A DNA stretch of 64,000 nt from JAICQQ01 sp965651135 (GTDB lineage: Bacteria > Myxococcota_A > Polyangia > Polyangiales > Polyangiaceae): the NCBI GenBank assembly GCA_965651135.1, contig CBFGRJ010000002.1:1-64000 (forward strand). Direction: 5' to 3'. The notes under the pieces are model-generated. The model searched no databases and was not told where the DNA came from. It worked only from the letters and a program-made list of their open reading frames with translations. A program made the translations under genes and the position numbers. This document shows positions 1-8,619 of the stretch, one piece after another. How positions within the stretch are numbered: the stretch's first letter is position 1; every line of letters starts with the position of its first letter.

Positions 1-1813
1 CGATGTCGGTCGTCCCCGACCCATTCATGTCCGCGAAATGCACGGTCGTCTCCGGCCCCCCCACCGGCGTCTCCTCGATGGCCCGCACCTCACCAAAGAC
101 TCCGGCTCCCTCCGCCAGCGCGTAAAACACTCGCGCGACGCCCACGCGCACCAGGTCGGTCCACCCATCTCCATTCAAATCCAACACCCGGTAGGGCTCG
201 CTGTCCTCGAATTCCGGCACCCCTTCCGCGCTGCGCGCCGCCTCGAAGCGCCCTCGACCACGCCCCAGCCAGTACAAGAGCGACCCCGACCTCAAGTAAC
301 AAAAGTCCTGCACACGGTCGCCGTTGACGTCGCAGAGCGATACGTGCTTGTCCGAAAATCGCAGCTCTTGCGGCTCGTCAATGACACCGACATCGACGGG
401 CTCCGCCCAGTACAGCGGATCGGACGATTCATCGCCCACTCCAAGGTTGTACGCGATGGACAGCCCCGCTTCCGTGGTCATCGCCACGTCCACCCGCCGG
501 TCCCCATCGAAGTCTGCTAGCCTGAGCTCCGGATCTTCGAAGCTCAGGCTCGGCGCGCCTTCCATAATCACCGACCAGCCAAACCGCGCCGCGCTCTGTC
601 CTGAAAAGTAGCGAGCCCCTTCCGCCCCGCCCGACACAACCAAGTCGATCGCCCCGTCGCCATCCACATCCGCGAGCTCTGCCCCCTCGGTCGAAAGCGA
701 CACGCTCGGCGACGCCCCCCAGCTCACCTTCTCGAGCCACGACCTCCCATCGTGATTGACGTACGTCCAGTAGTTGCCGGCCTCGGCCACCAAGAGGTCC
801 GGCAAGCTGTCGCCATCGAGATCTGCGAGCTCCACGTCAGCCTCCCCCGGCGACCGCCCGGGCGGATCGTCCATCTCGATGACCTGCCCCTCCGTAGCAA
901 AGCTCGGCTCCGTGTACTCGAACGACAGCGCCGGCAGCGCCGTCTTGCCATCGGTCCCCACCAGCGTCACGCGCTCGAGCCGTGAGTGCGGCTTTGCACC
1001 ATACGCGAGCGAATACCGCCGCACCAGCGCCCCACCGTACAGCACCTCGACCGTCGCCAGGCGCTTCGAGAGCACCTGCCGAATGCCCGACGAGAAAAGC
1101 TCGTGCACATCGGGTCGCGACTCGTAGCCAAACACGAGCTCTTGGCGCACATCGCCCGTGAAGTCGTTCCAGACCACCCGCTCGAGCAAGGCGTAACCGT
1201 CCGCTGTGTCCCACTCGTAGCGAATCTGGTGACCATGCAGATCGAGCTCCTCGCGCAGCAGATACGTCACAACATGCCCGTCCTCGGCCTCGGTGTAGCC
1301 TTCGCCCCCAAAGCGAAACACGCGACCGTTCTTCACCCGCGCCTCCCAGCGCTCCTCGTCCTCGCTCCGCGAGACGCGCACAAAAGCACCCGTCTCCACC
1401 TCCGGGCGAAACACACCCGCCGACACCTCCAGCAAGTCCGAAGCCACACCCAACCCGCTCACCTCGAAAGCATCACCGTCATCGAAGCGCGGCAATCCCT
1501 CCTGCACCCGCCGCCGAATCGATGGCACCCCGCACAGCCGCCACCCCATCCCGACTTCCGAAACCCCAACACCCGAGTCGTAGTCGAGGCTCAGCCTTGG
1601 CGAAAACCCGCCCGCAGCCGGCGGCACCGCGATGTCGATGCCGTACGACGAAGTCCCCGTCGACAGCGACGGCTCGAAGCTCCGCCCAAGCCCCTCGATC
1701 GACGCAGGCCCGCTCGGCAGGCTCAGCCGCGTCGCCTCCACCCCGCTGGCCCGAACCACCCCAACGAGCGTCATTACCACCAAAACCACCATCCAGCCGA
1801 TCAGTCTGGGCAT
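1..1813 (-). CDS. SpvB/TcdB-like FG-GAP repeat protein, C-terminus beyond left edge
   Basis: Reading in from the right, the ATG at 1813 opens a frame that stays open to base 1 (about 604 codons). Residues 1-23 form a secretion signal (MPRLIGWMVVLVVMTLVGVV...). About residues 30-270 match the SpvB / TcaC N-terminal domain, with the usual SLPSGPASIEGLG and YDSGVGVSEVGMGWRL phrases. At least six FG-GAP/VCBS-type calcium-loop repeats follow (ADLDGDSLPDL, ADVDGDGAIDL, ADFDGDRRVDV, CDVNGDRVQDF, LDLNGDGWTDL, ADMNGSGTTDI). That order is typical of Rhs-like toxin-complex B-type shells and large surface proteins. The missing part would show whether Rhs repeats and a toxin tip follow. The family is clear; the toxin role is inference. 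Confidence 0.88.
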   Translation of the reverse strand, partial: MPRLIGWMVVLVVMTLVGVVRASGVEATRLSLPSGPASIEGLGRSFEPSLSTGTSSYGIDIAVPPAAGGFSPRLSLDYDSGVGVSEVGMGWRLCGVPSIRRRVQEGLPRFDDGDAFEVSGLGVASDLLEVSAGVFRPEVETGAFVRVSRSEDEERWEARVKNGRVFRFGGEGYTEAEDGHVVTYLLREELDLHGHQIRYEWDTADGYALLERVVWNDFTGDVRQELVFGYESRPDVHELFSSGIRQVLSKRLATVEVLYGGALVRRYSLAYGAKPHSRLERVTLVGTDGKTALPALSFEYTEPSFATEGQVIEMDDPPGRSPGEADVELADLDGDSLPDLLVAEAGNYWTYVNHDGRSWLEKVSWGASPSVSLSTEGAELADVDGDGAIDLVVSGGAEGARYFSGQSAARFGWSVIMEGAPSLSFEDPELRLADFDGDRRVDVAMTTEAGLSIAYNLGVGDESSDPLYWAEPVDVGVIDEPQELRFSDKHVSLCDVNGDRVQDFCYLRSGSLLYWLGRGRGRFEAARSAEGVPEFEDSEPYRVLDLNGDGWTDLVRVGVARVFYALAEGAGVFGEVRAIEETPVGGPETTVHFADMNGSGTTDI

Positions 1814-2216
1814 TCCGAAATCGCCTTCCTTCTTCGTATCTCGGCGTCCCACCAAAAGTCGGTGCGTGAAAAATGCGGCGCATCCGAGCCTTGCGGGCTC
1901 CTGCTGCACGGCCGGCTTTCACCCACCACAAATCGTCTAGCCCCGCGCATTTTTCTCGCACCCTCCAGCGGCGAGTAGCCGAAGGGTTGGTCAGCCTCTG
2001 AGCACAAGGATCACATTGGCGCCGCTTCACGCAGCAATGCTCACTGGGTAGGAGCAAATCGTACCCATGTAGTTCGTGATGATACTGTCAGGGGATTGAG
2101 ATCGAGGCAGGGGGAAATTTTTTCGAACCGAACGACTCGGAAGCGTGAGAGGATGAGCATCGCTTGCCGCTTCGAGGCTTGCTTCCAATGACCTTTACCG
2201 AGGAGAAAGTACCTTC
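1814..2216. other. Divergent intergenic region with an inverted repeat
   Basis: 403 bp separate the start of the leftward SpvB-like gene from the rightward lipoprotein gene, so both promoters should lie here. The clear structure is the spaced inverted repeat at 1861-1962. An AGGAGAAAG ribosome binding site lies about 8 bases before the ATG at 2217. I see no convincing gene. Confidence 0.6.
1861..1962. repeat. 17-bp inverted repeat, arms 1861-1877 and 1946-1962
   Basis: The left arm reads GGTGCGTGAAAAATGCG and the right arm CGCATTTTTCTCGCACC. They are reverse complements at 16 of 17 positions, separated by 68 bases. The pair lies 48-149 bases upstream of the SpvB-like start at 1813. It could be a paired binding site for a looping regulator or the ends of a small decayed element; the sequence does not decide. 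Confidence 0.6.
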
Positions 2217-3305
2217 ATGCGAACCAATGTTTTTGCCGGACTGATACTGTTGAGTTCGATCGCGCTGGTCAACGCCTGTGGCGGAGACGACGATGGGGGC
2301 AAGGGCACCACGGGCGGTAAAGGTGGAACGGGCGGAGAGGGCACGGGAGGTTCGAGCGATGGAGGGAGCAGCAGCTCCAGTGGAGGAAGCAGCTCGAGTG
2401 GGGGAAGCAGCTCCAGCGGGGGAAGCAGCAGCTCCAGCGGGGGCAATGGCGGATCCGATAGTGGTTCAGGCGGATCCACCAGTGGCGGCAGTGGCGAAGC
2501 GGGCCAGGGTGGCGATGACGGCAGCGGCGGCAGCGGTGCCAGCGGTGGCAGCGGCGGTACGGGAGGCCAGGCTTCACAGCCTGTGGCCTGTCCCGATGAG
2601 ATCGACGGCCTGGCAGAGGCGTTCGCCGAAGCCGTCTGTCGCAAGCGCACCGAGTGCTGCACGGACGACGACTACGAGACCTGTCTCACCGAGGTCACCG
2701 CGGCCATGGACGCGATCTATCCGGACACCCCCGAAGCGGTGGAAGCAGGTACCGCAGAGCTCGACTGCAACATGTTCGACGCCTGTTCGGCAGCGATTCA
2801 CGAGGCTGACTGCTCGGACTGGCCTGCGCAGTCTGGACAAGTGGGTGAAATTCCCGTCAACGAGCCCGCGTGCCGTCAGATGGTCAAGCCACTCGTTGAG
2901 CCCGAAGCGAGCTGCAATTACACCTACGAGTGCATCAATGGTCTGTGCGCCAGCAATGCGTGCCTCGAATACGTAGCCGAAAATGGCGACTGCGATGGCC
3001 AAGACCAAATCTGCGATGTGAGAACGATGTTCTGCAATGACGGCGACAAGTGTCAGCAGCGCCTCGCGAACGGCGTCGCTTGCACGGCCAACGCACAGTG
3101 CCAGAGCGGAATCTGCGACCTCGAGGGTTCGGGCGAGTGCGTCGCGCCGGGACCGGATATGTGTGAGTACGTACCGAGTGCACCGGCATCGTGTTCGATC
3201 ATGAGCACCGCACCGGGCGGTCATGCTCCGGGCGGCCTGGCATGGCTCGTGGGGCTCGCCGGATTGGGCATCGTGGGGAGCAGACGGCGACACAAAAGCG
3301 ACTGA
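2217..3305 (+). CDS. Cys-rich lipoprotein with Gly/Ser linker and MYXO-CTERM-like tail
   Basis: This 362-residue secreted protein has no recognised enzyme domain. A lipoprotein signal ends at Cys21 (lipobox LVNAC). A low-complexity linker of Gly, Ser and Asp follows to about residue 118, built from GGSSSS-type units. Residues about 120-330 are rich in paired cysteines (CRKRTECCTDDDYETC, CNDGDKC), suggesting a disulfide-bonded extracellular domain. The C-terminus has a Cys, then a hydrophobic stretch at about 340-354 and RRR, resembling the MYXO-CTERM surface-sorting tail. Start support: AGGAGAAAG about 8 bases upstream. Having both a lipobox and a sorting-like tail is unusual. Confidence 0.85.
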   Translation: MRTNVFAGLILLSSIALVNACGGDDDGGKGTTGGKGGTGGEGTGGSSDGGSSSSSGGSSSSGGSSSSGGSSSSSGGNGGSDSGSGGSTSGGSGEAGQGGDDGSGGSGASGGSGGTGGQASQPVACPDEIDGLAEAFAEAVCRKRTECCTDDDYETCLTEVTAAMDAIYPDTPEAVEAGTAELDCNMFDACSAAIHEADCSDWPAQSGQVGEIPVNEPACRQMVKPLVEPEASCNYTYECINGLCASNACLEYVAENGDCDGQDQICDVRTMFCNDGDKCQQRLANGVACTANAQCQSGICDLEGSGECVAPGPDMCEYVPSAPASCSIMSTAPGGHAPGGLAWLVGLAGLGIVGSRRRHKSD

Positions 3306-3522
3306 CCATCGACGCAGGAGTCAGGCCTTCAGAGCCAGCAGCACATGAGCCGTGACGTCGGCACGCAGCGTATGGCGCCCTTGCCTAGCCGCGTGTCGAC
3401 GTCGGGCGTCCGCGCGTCGATCTGCCAGCGCATGAGACCTGAGTATCCCCAAAACCCCGCGGAATTCGCGCGGTCGCAGCCGCCCCCTGTGCCAGGCGGC
3501 GGAAATGCTATGTAGCCGCCCC

Positions 3523-4554
3523 ATGGCACTTACCTACGAGCAGGCCGGCGTGAGCATCGGCGAGGGGAATGCGCTGGTCGAGAAGATCAAGCCGCTGGCG
3601 CGGGCGACGCGCACCGAGCACGTGGTCGACGACGTCGGCGGGTTTGCGGGGCTGTGCGCACTGCCCACCGGCATCGAAGATCCGATCTTGGTGAGCGGCA
3701 CCGACGGGGTGGGGACCAAGTTGGAGGTCGCTTTTCAGCTCAATCGCCACGAGAGCATTGGAATCGACCTCGTCGCGATGTGCGTGAACGACATCGTGAC
3801 CACCGGCGCCGACCCGTTGTTTTTTCTCGACTACTACGTGTGCGGTAAGCTCGATTCGGAGCTCGCCGCACGCGTCGTTTCCGGCATCGCGGAAGGTTGC
3901 AAGCTGGCCGGCTGCGCCCTATTGGGAGGTGAAACCGCCGAGCACCCCGGCAAGCACCCACCTGGTGAGTACGACTTGGCAGGGTTCGCCGTGGGCGTCG
4001 CTTCGAGGCGGGCCCTACTCGGGCCGGCGCGCGTGCGCACCGGCGATACGCTGATTGGCCTCGCCTCGAGCGGTCTACATTCGAACGGATACTCGCTGGC
4101 ACGAAAGGTCGTCGAAAATTTGAAGCTTGCTTATACCGACCACGTTGACGAGCTGGGAGGCGTGCTGGGCGAGGTATTGCTCACACCGACCCGCGTTTAT
4201 GCAGCCAGCATGCGCCGCCTGAAGGTCGAGTTGGGCACGGGGCTGCACGCCGCCTGCCACGTCACGGGAGGTGGGATCACGGAGAACCTGCCGCGTGTGC
4301 TCCAACCAGGAATGCTGGCTCGGGTGAAGCGCACCCAAGACATCCCTGCCATCTTCCGTTTCATTGCGGAGAGAGGCCCGGTCGATCCAGCCGAGATGGA
4401 TAGAACCTTCAACATGGGTGTGGGCATGATCGTGATCGTGGATTCGCAGTGCAAAGAGCGAACACTCGAACTCCTCGCCAGTGTCGGTGAGCGTGCCTTC
4501 GAGCTCGGTAGCGTCGTGGCGGGTGACGGCCCACCGCGCGTGACGTTCGAGTGA
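3523..4554 (+). CDS. purM: Phosphoribosylformylglycinamidine cyclo-ligase (AIR synthetase)
   Basis: PurM makes aminoimidazole ribotide from formylglycinamidine ribotide with ATP, in de novo purine synthesis in the cytosol. The 343-residue product is full length. It has the ATP/phosphate motif GTDGVGTK at residues 59-66, the MCVNDIVTTGADPLFFLDYY segment near 91-110, and a late GGGITENLPRVL. I chose the ATG at 3523 (MALTYEQAGVSIG) over an upstream in-frame ATG at 3505, because PurM proteins start with this YxxAGV region. The stop lies 6 bases before the next gene, implying cotranscription with the oxidoreductase and rsmD. No other pur gene is nearby. Confidence 0.96.
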   Translation: MALTYEQAGVSIGEGNALVEKIKPLARATRTEHVVDDVGGFAGLCALPTGIEDPILVSGTDGVGTKLEVAFQLNRHESIGIDLVAMCVNDIVTTGADPLFFLDYYVCGKLDSELAARVVSGIAEGCKLAGCALLGGETAEHPGKHPPGEYDLAGFAVGVASRRALLGPARVRTGDTLIGLASSGLHSNGYSLARKVVENLKLAYTDHVDELGGVLGEVLLTPTRVYAASMRRLKVELGTGLHAACHVTGGGITENLPRVLQPGMLARVKRTQDIPAIFRFIAERGPVDPAEMDRTFNMGVGMIVIVDSQCKERTLELLASVGERAFELGSVVAGDGPPRVTFE

Positions 4555-4560
4555 GCTACC

Positions 4561-6129
4561 GTGACCTCACGCCATTACGACGTCGTGGTCCTGGGCCGCT
4601 CGCTCGGGGCATTAGCGGCAGCAGCGTTGCTGGCGCGACGGGAGTTTCGCGTACTGCTGTTGGGTCAAGGCGAGCGACCTGCGATGTACCACGTGGACGA
4701 TCACCTGATGTGCCGGCGCAGTTTCACGATGCTGTCCGCTACGTCACCTTGCTGGAAGCGGATCTTGCATGAGTTGGCGCAGTCGCCCCGCTTCCGAAGG
4801 CGAACGGAAATGCTGGATCCCATGTTCGTGGTGCTCGCTGCCGAGCGGCGCTTGGCGATCCCCCCGGATATCGAGCTCTTCTATCGAGAGATCGAGCGCG
4901 AGTTTCCCGAAGTGCGCCAGCTGGTCGACGAGGTGTACGCCACGTTCGCCCATGTCAACGCGGCCGCGGACGCTGCGTTCGAGCGCGACGCGGTGTGGCC
5001 ACCAGGCACGTTCTGGGAGCGTCTAGAAACCGGCCGCATTGCCACGTCGTTGCCTCTGATCGACGCGGAACAGAATGACCTGCTGGGCAAATTCCCAGCG
5101 GGCCACCCCTATCGACAGATCATCTGGCTGCCCGCGATGTTTGCCACCCACGCAGCGACTCCCGGCGAACAATTGGCAGCATTCGCCCTGGCGCGCTTGC
5201 ACGGCGCGTGGACACGAGGTCTGCACTCCTTGTCGCGAGGCGAGCAGGAGCTCGAGGAATTCTTGGTGGAGCGTATCGAAGCTCATGGCGGAGTCTGCCG
5301 ATTGGAGCAGAGGGCTCAGCGGCTGGTGGTGGAGCGGGGCGCGGTCGCAGGCGTGATTCAGGCCGGCGATGAAGAGGTGACCGGCAGCAGTTGTGTGCTG
5401 ACTGCGCTTTCGGGAGAAATGATCGCAGACCTCGCAGGCGGTGATGGCGTCACGAAACAAGCCCGCCGCGATTGGCCCAGGCTTTCTGCCACGGCGGGGC
5501 GCTTCGTCGTTAGCTTGTTGGTCAACAAGGCTGGACTGCCCGAGCCGCTCGCCAAAGAAGCGTTCTTGATTCCCAAAACCGACGGCGTGCACAACCCGAG
5601 GCGCCCGGTGGTCCACCTGCAGCGGCTCGAGGTGAGCCCTTACGTCGAAGATCAACCGGCGTCGCGCGAACAAGCCTTGCTGGTTGCAGAAACCATTTTA
5701 CCCATTCGCGGACCGCTCACCCTGCTCGAGGCGCGTCAAGCCGTGCTGACGACGCTGCGCGAACACTTGCCCTTCTTGGACGAACACATGATCGCCGTCG
5801 ATTCGCCGCATGATGGCCTGCCCGCGTACGAGTTCACCTCGCGCGGCCTTAGGGAGATCGACAGAATCCACATCAAAGAAGCCAAGCCCGGTGCGGAACC
5901 CATGCAACCCCTGTGGAGCGTGGACCCTCCCGGCTTTCTGAGACTCAGCGGTGAACCCATTCGTGGCCCGATCCCGGGTACCTACTTGCTGGGTCCGAGC
6001 GTACTGCCCGCCCTCGGTCAAGAAGGTGAGCTACTGGCTGCTTGGGGCGCCGCGCGCTTGATCACCCGGCAAGACAAGCGACGCCAGCGCATGCGACAAA
6101 AGCTGTGGACGAAGATCGAGACGAGCTAG
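4561..6129 (+). CDS. FAD/NAD(P)-dependent oxidoreductase, phytoene-desaturase-like
   Basis: This 522-residue protein begins with a dinucleotide-binding fold (YDVVVLGRSLGALAAAALLARR), a variant of the GxGxxG motif common in phytoene dehydrogenase/amine oxidase relatives. Near the end a second conserved FAD contact reads GTYLLGPSVLPALGQEGE followed by a helix. No membrane segment or signal peptide is evident. The GTG start at 4561 is 6 bases after purM, and the stop is 12 bases before rsmD, so it is probably the middle gene of a three-gene unit. No carotenoid genes are adjacent, so the substrate is unknown. Confidence 0.8.
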   Translation: MTSRHYDVVVLGRSLGALAAAALLARREFRVLLLGQGERPAMYHVDDHLMCRRSFTMLSATSPCWKRILHELAQSPRFRRRTEMLDPMFVVLAAERRLAIPPDIELFYREIEREFPEVRQLVDEVYATFAHVNAAADAAFERDAVWPPGTFWERLETGRIATSLPLIDAEQNDLLGKFPAGHPYRQIIWLPAMFATHAATPGEQLAAFALARLHGAWTRGLHSLSRGEQELEEFLVERIEAHGGVCRLEQRAQRLVVERGAVAGVIQAGDEEVTGSSCVLTALSGEMIADLAGGDGVTKQARRDWPRLSATAGRFVVSLLVNKAGLPEPLAKEAFLIPKTDGVHNPRRPVVHLQRLEVSPYVEDQPASREQALLVAETILPIRGPLTLLEARQAVLTTLREHLPFLDEHMIAVDSPHDGLPAYEFTSRGLREIDRIHIKEAKPGAEPMQPLWSVDPPGFLRLSGEPIRGPIPGTYLLGPSVLPALGQEGELLAAWGAARLITRQDKRRQRMRQKLWTKIETS

Positions 6130-6141
6130 CGCGAGTGCTTC

Positions 6142-6711
6142 ATGCGGGTCATCGCCGGCACATTGCGGGGTAGAACCCTCAAGGCCCCCAAGGGGTCGAC
6201 GACGCGGCCCACGACGGACAAGGTGCGCGAAGCCTGGTTCAACATTCTTGGCAACGTCTCGGGTGCTCGCGTGCTCGAGCTCTATGCCGGCACGGGAGCC
6301 CTTGGAATCGAGGCGCTATCGCGTGGGGCAGGTCACGCCGTGTTCGTAGAAGCCTGGGCTCCCGCGCAACGAGCTCTGCTGGAAAATCTCGAGCAGCTGG
6401 GATTGACGGAACGCAGCATCGTGCTGAAGCGACGCGTAGAATCAGCGCTAAAGGCTCTGCTAGAGTTGGGCCCTTTCGATCTCGTGCTCGCCGATCCACC
6501 GTGGACGGAGCTCGAGCGCTCGCTCGAGCGCATCGAGCGGACATTGCACAGAGATTTGTTAGCTCATGGCGCTCACGTCTTCGTGGGTCACCCCAGCAAG
6601 TTCGAGCTAGCCGAGCCGTTCGGCGGCCCTGAGTTGGAGCGCGTCGACCGCAGGGCCTGGGGCGACTCGGGCGCAACGCTGTTCGTCCGGTCGAGTCCGA
6701 AACACGGGTAG
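6142..6711 (+). CDS. rsmD: 16S rRNA (guanine-N2)-methyltransferase RsmD
   Basis: RsmD methylates G966 of 16S rRNA (E. coli numbering) using SAM. The 189-residue size is typical. Diagnostic segments are RVIAGTLRGRTLKAPKG, RPTTDKVREAWFNIL at the N-terminus, the SAM loop LELYAGTGALGIEALSRGA, and catalytic motif IV as ADPPW where most homologues have DPPY. The ATG is 12 bases after the oxidoreductase stop. The aromatic change from Tyr to Trp in motif IV is conservative. Clear family assignment. Confidence 0.94.
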   Translation: MRVIAGTLRGRTLKAPKGSTTRPTTDKVREAWFNILGNVSGARVLELYAGTGALGIEALSRGAGHAVFVEAWAPAQRALLENLEQLGLTERSIVLKRRVESALKALLELGPFDLVLADPPWTELERSLERIERTLHRDLLAHGAHVFVGHPSKFELAEPFGGPELERVDRRAWGDSGATLFVRSSPKHG

Positions 6712-6847
6712 ATGCGGAGCCGAGTTTCCGGGCGCGAGCAGCAAACGCGGTGTCCTCGCCGGCCCCCCGCTCAAGATTCTCGCGATCCCAGCTTGTGCTG
6801 GCTATAGTCAGCCCCGATTCGCTGAGACACTGAACACGCGGAGCAGT

Positions 6848-7438
6848 ATGGCAACCACGACGACACCTCCTCCCCCCAAATCGAGCGGCGCTAGTTTCAT
6901 CCTCCTAGGTGTCGGCATGCTGCTCGTCATGGGTGGCCTCATTTATTGGAAGGTGGCGGGCGACAAAGAACCCGAAGCACCACCTCCGGAGCCCCCCAAA
7001 GTCGAAAACAAGGCTCCTGTATTCGACGATCCGCCGCCCCCGCCACCGCCGCCCGAAGAGCCCAAAGATGCGGAAGCCGAAAAAGAGGAGCCGAAGAAGG
7101 TGGTGCGTTCCTCGGGGGGCTCGGGCGCGTGTAGCGATCCTTGCAATGGCACGGCTCCGGGTTCCCTTCATGCCGCCCTGAGGGCCAAAGGCGGACAAGC
7201 CCGGGGTTGCTATGAACGGGCGCTGCGCCTCAATCCGACCCTCTCGGGTCGTATCACCGTCGCGGCTCGGATTGGAGCACAAGGACAGGTCTGCAGCGCC
7301 AATGTAGCGCAGAACACCTTAGGAGACTCTTCGGTCGCTACCTGCGTCGCGCAGATGTTTCGCTCGGGCAAGTTCCCCGCTCCAAATGGGGGTTGCGTGG
7401 ACGTACAAGTTCCGCTGAACTTGGTCCCCAAGCAATGA
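6848..7438 (+). CDS. AgmX/PglI C-terminal-domain envelope protein
   Basis: The 196-residue protein has one N-terminal membrane segment (about residues 14-36), then a Pro/Glu-rich spacer (about 40-85) and a C-terminal domain of about 100 residues. That domain contains CYERALRLNPTLSGRITVAARIGAQGQV and PLNLVPKQ. It is the domain found in myxobacterial AgmX/PglI gliding proteins, related to TonB C-terminal domains. Four cysteines frame the domain (SDPC, GCYER, QVC, GGC). It probably spans the periplasm. The stop overlaps the start of the next small lipoprotein gene (7435), so the two are likely translationally coupled. A motility role is not shown. Confidence 0.78.
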   Translation: MATTTTPPPPKSSGASFILLGVGMLLVMGGLIYWKVAGDKEPEAPPPEPPKVENKAPVFDDPPPPPPPPEEPKDAEAEKEEPKKVVRSSGGSGACSDPCNGTAPGSLHAALRAKGGQARGCYERALRLNPTLSGRITVAARIGAQGQVCSANVAQNTLGDSSVATCVAQMFRSGKFPAPNGGCVDVQVPLNLVPKQ

Positions 7439-7668
7439 TGGCGCCCTTGAAAATCTGCTTGATGCGTCTCGCTGCCGTGTCGAGTGTGGCGTCGCTGTTC
7501 GCTCTCGCGTGCGGTGACGAAGGAACGACCACGAGCTGCGCCGACATGCCCGTGCTGAGTGAAGGGGCGAGCGCTGCAGAGCTCGAAGCGTGGTGGGACG
7601 AAGCCGTCGAAGCTGGCTGCGCAACACCGCGCGGCGCGCCTCCCGGCGCAGCAGGCTCTCCCAACTGA
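7435..7668 (+). CDS. Small lipoprotein of unknown function
   Basis: This 77-residue protein starts at an ATG overlapping the preceding stop (ATGATG at 7435). A hydrophobic signal ends in the lipobox LFALAC, so the mature protein is only about 50 residues: acidic, with a second Cys pair (TTSCADM, EAGCATP). A longer in-frame start at 7393 would overlap the AgmX-like gene and bury the signal, so it was not used. No domain is recognised. The tight coupling suggests it works with the AgmX-like protein in the envelope. Confidence 0.62.
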   Translation: MMAPLKICLMRLAAVSSVASLFALACGDEGTTTSCADMPVLSEGASAAELEAWWDEAVEAGCATPRGAPPGAAGSPN

Positions 7669-7684
7669 GCACTCGCATCAGCTC

Positions 7685-8491
7685 ATGATTTCGGCAAGCG
7701 ACGACGCGAAGCCGCTGCCGAGCGTAGTGCTCGACCTCGCCTACGATGGTCGCGGCTTTTCGGGTTTTGCGCGCCAGACGAACGGGCGCACCGTTGCGGG
7801 CTGTCTCGAAGCGGCCATCCGCACCATCGATCCCGACGCATCGTTGGTGCGCGCCGCCAGCCGAACCGATCGTGGAGTGCACGCAAGACGGCACCCGGTG
7901 GCGTTCGATCCAAAAAAACAAATCTCTCCGCGAGGCTGGACGCTCGCACTCAATGAGCGGCTTCCAGACGAGATCGCAGTGCAGCGCGCACGTCTTGCGC
8001 CGCCTGGGTTCGACCCACGCCGGTCCGCGTGGAAGCGGTACAAATACTTGGTGCTCTTGGCACCCAATCGAGACCCGCTGTGGAGGGGCAGAGCGTGGAG
8101 GGTGCACGACAGGTTAAACCAGACGGCCATGCAACGAGCTGCATCGTTGCTCGAGGGGGAGCATGACTTTGCTGCCTTTCGTGGCGCGCGTGACGAACGA
8201 AAGTTCACGGTGCGACGCCTAGTTCGCGTCGAGGTGCGTAACGCGAGTAGCGATGAACGCCTGCTTGAAATCGAGGTCACCGGCACTGCGTTTCTCTATA
8301 AAATGGTAAGGGTTATCGTCGGTACGCTGGTCGATATCGGGCGCGGCAGATTGGACGAACGCGCCATCGAACGAGCTTTCGAAAGCAAAGATCGCACGGA
8401 TCTGGGCATGACCGCGCCGGCAGAGGGCTTGTACCTGGAGCACGTCGAACTGGCCGTCGAAACGTTTGACGCTTGGCCTGAACATGGCTAA
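7685..8491 (+). CDS. truA: tRNA pseudouridine(38-40) synthase
   Basis: TruA isomerises uridines 38-40 of the tRNA anticodon stem. The 268-residue product carries the catalytic motif RTDRGVHA with the nucleophilic Asp. It also has LDLAYDGRGFSGFARQ near the N-terminus, HDFAAFRGA, and a C-terminal FLYKMVRVIVGTLVDIGRGR, all typical of TruA. The ATG at 7685 gives the usual N-terminus; the longer frame from 7559 runs through the preceding lipoprotein gene. It lies 16 bases after that gene and may share its transcript. Confidence 0.94.
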   Translation: MISASDDAKPLPSVVLDLAYDGRGFSGFARQTNGRTVAGCLEAAIRTIDPDASLVRAASRTDRGVHARRHPVAFDPKKQISPRGWTLALNERLPDEIAVQRARLAPPGFDPRRSAWKRYKYLVLLAPNRDPLWRGRAWRVHDRLNQTAMQRAASLLEGEHDFAAFRGARDERKFTVRRLVRVEVRNASSDERLLEIEVTGTAFLYKMVRVIVGTLVDIGRGRLDERAIERAFESKDRTDLGMTAPAEGLYLEHVELAVETFDAWPEHG

Positions 8492-8619
8492 TTGACGAAA
8501 CGTTTCAGGTCGCCCAGCGTGCCGCCAGCTTCGGGAGCGAGGCACGTGGCTTGCAAGCTCGGCGCCTGAACCGTGAAAGCTGCGACGAGCGCAAGAGCGC
8601 GCTGGCGTAGGAGACACTG

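Noticed and set aside
986..1978. Rightward open frame of 330 codons opposite the SpvB-like gene
   Set aside because: Its translation is Arg/His/Pro-rich and repetitive, as expected for the antisense of a GC-rich gene; the leftward frame has clear SpvB and FG-GAP motifs.
3306..3522. Reverse frames of about 66 codons between the first lipoprotein and purM
   Set aside because: Overlapping frames of similar length with Arg/Ala-rich content and no ribosome site or motif; treated as non-coding.
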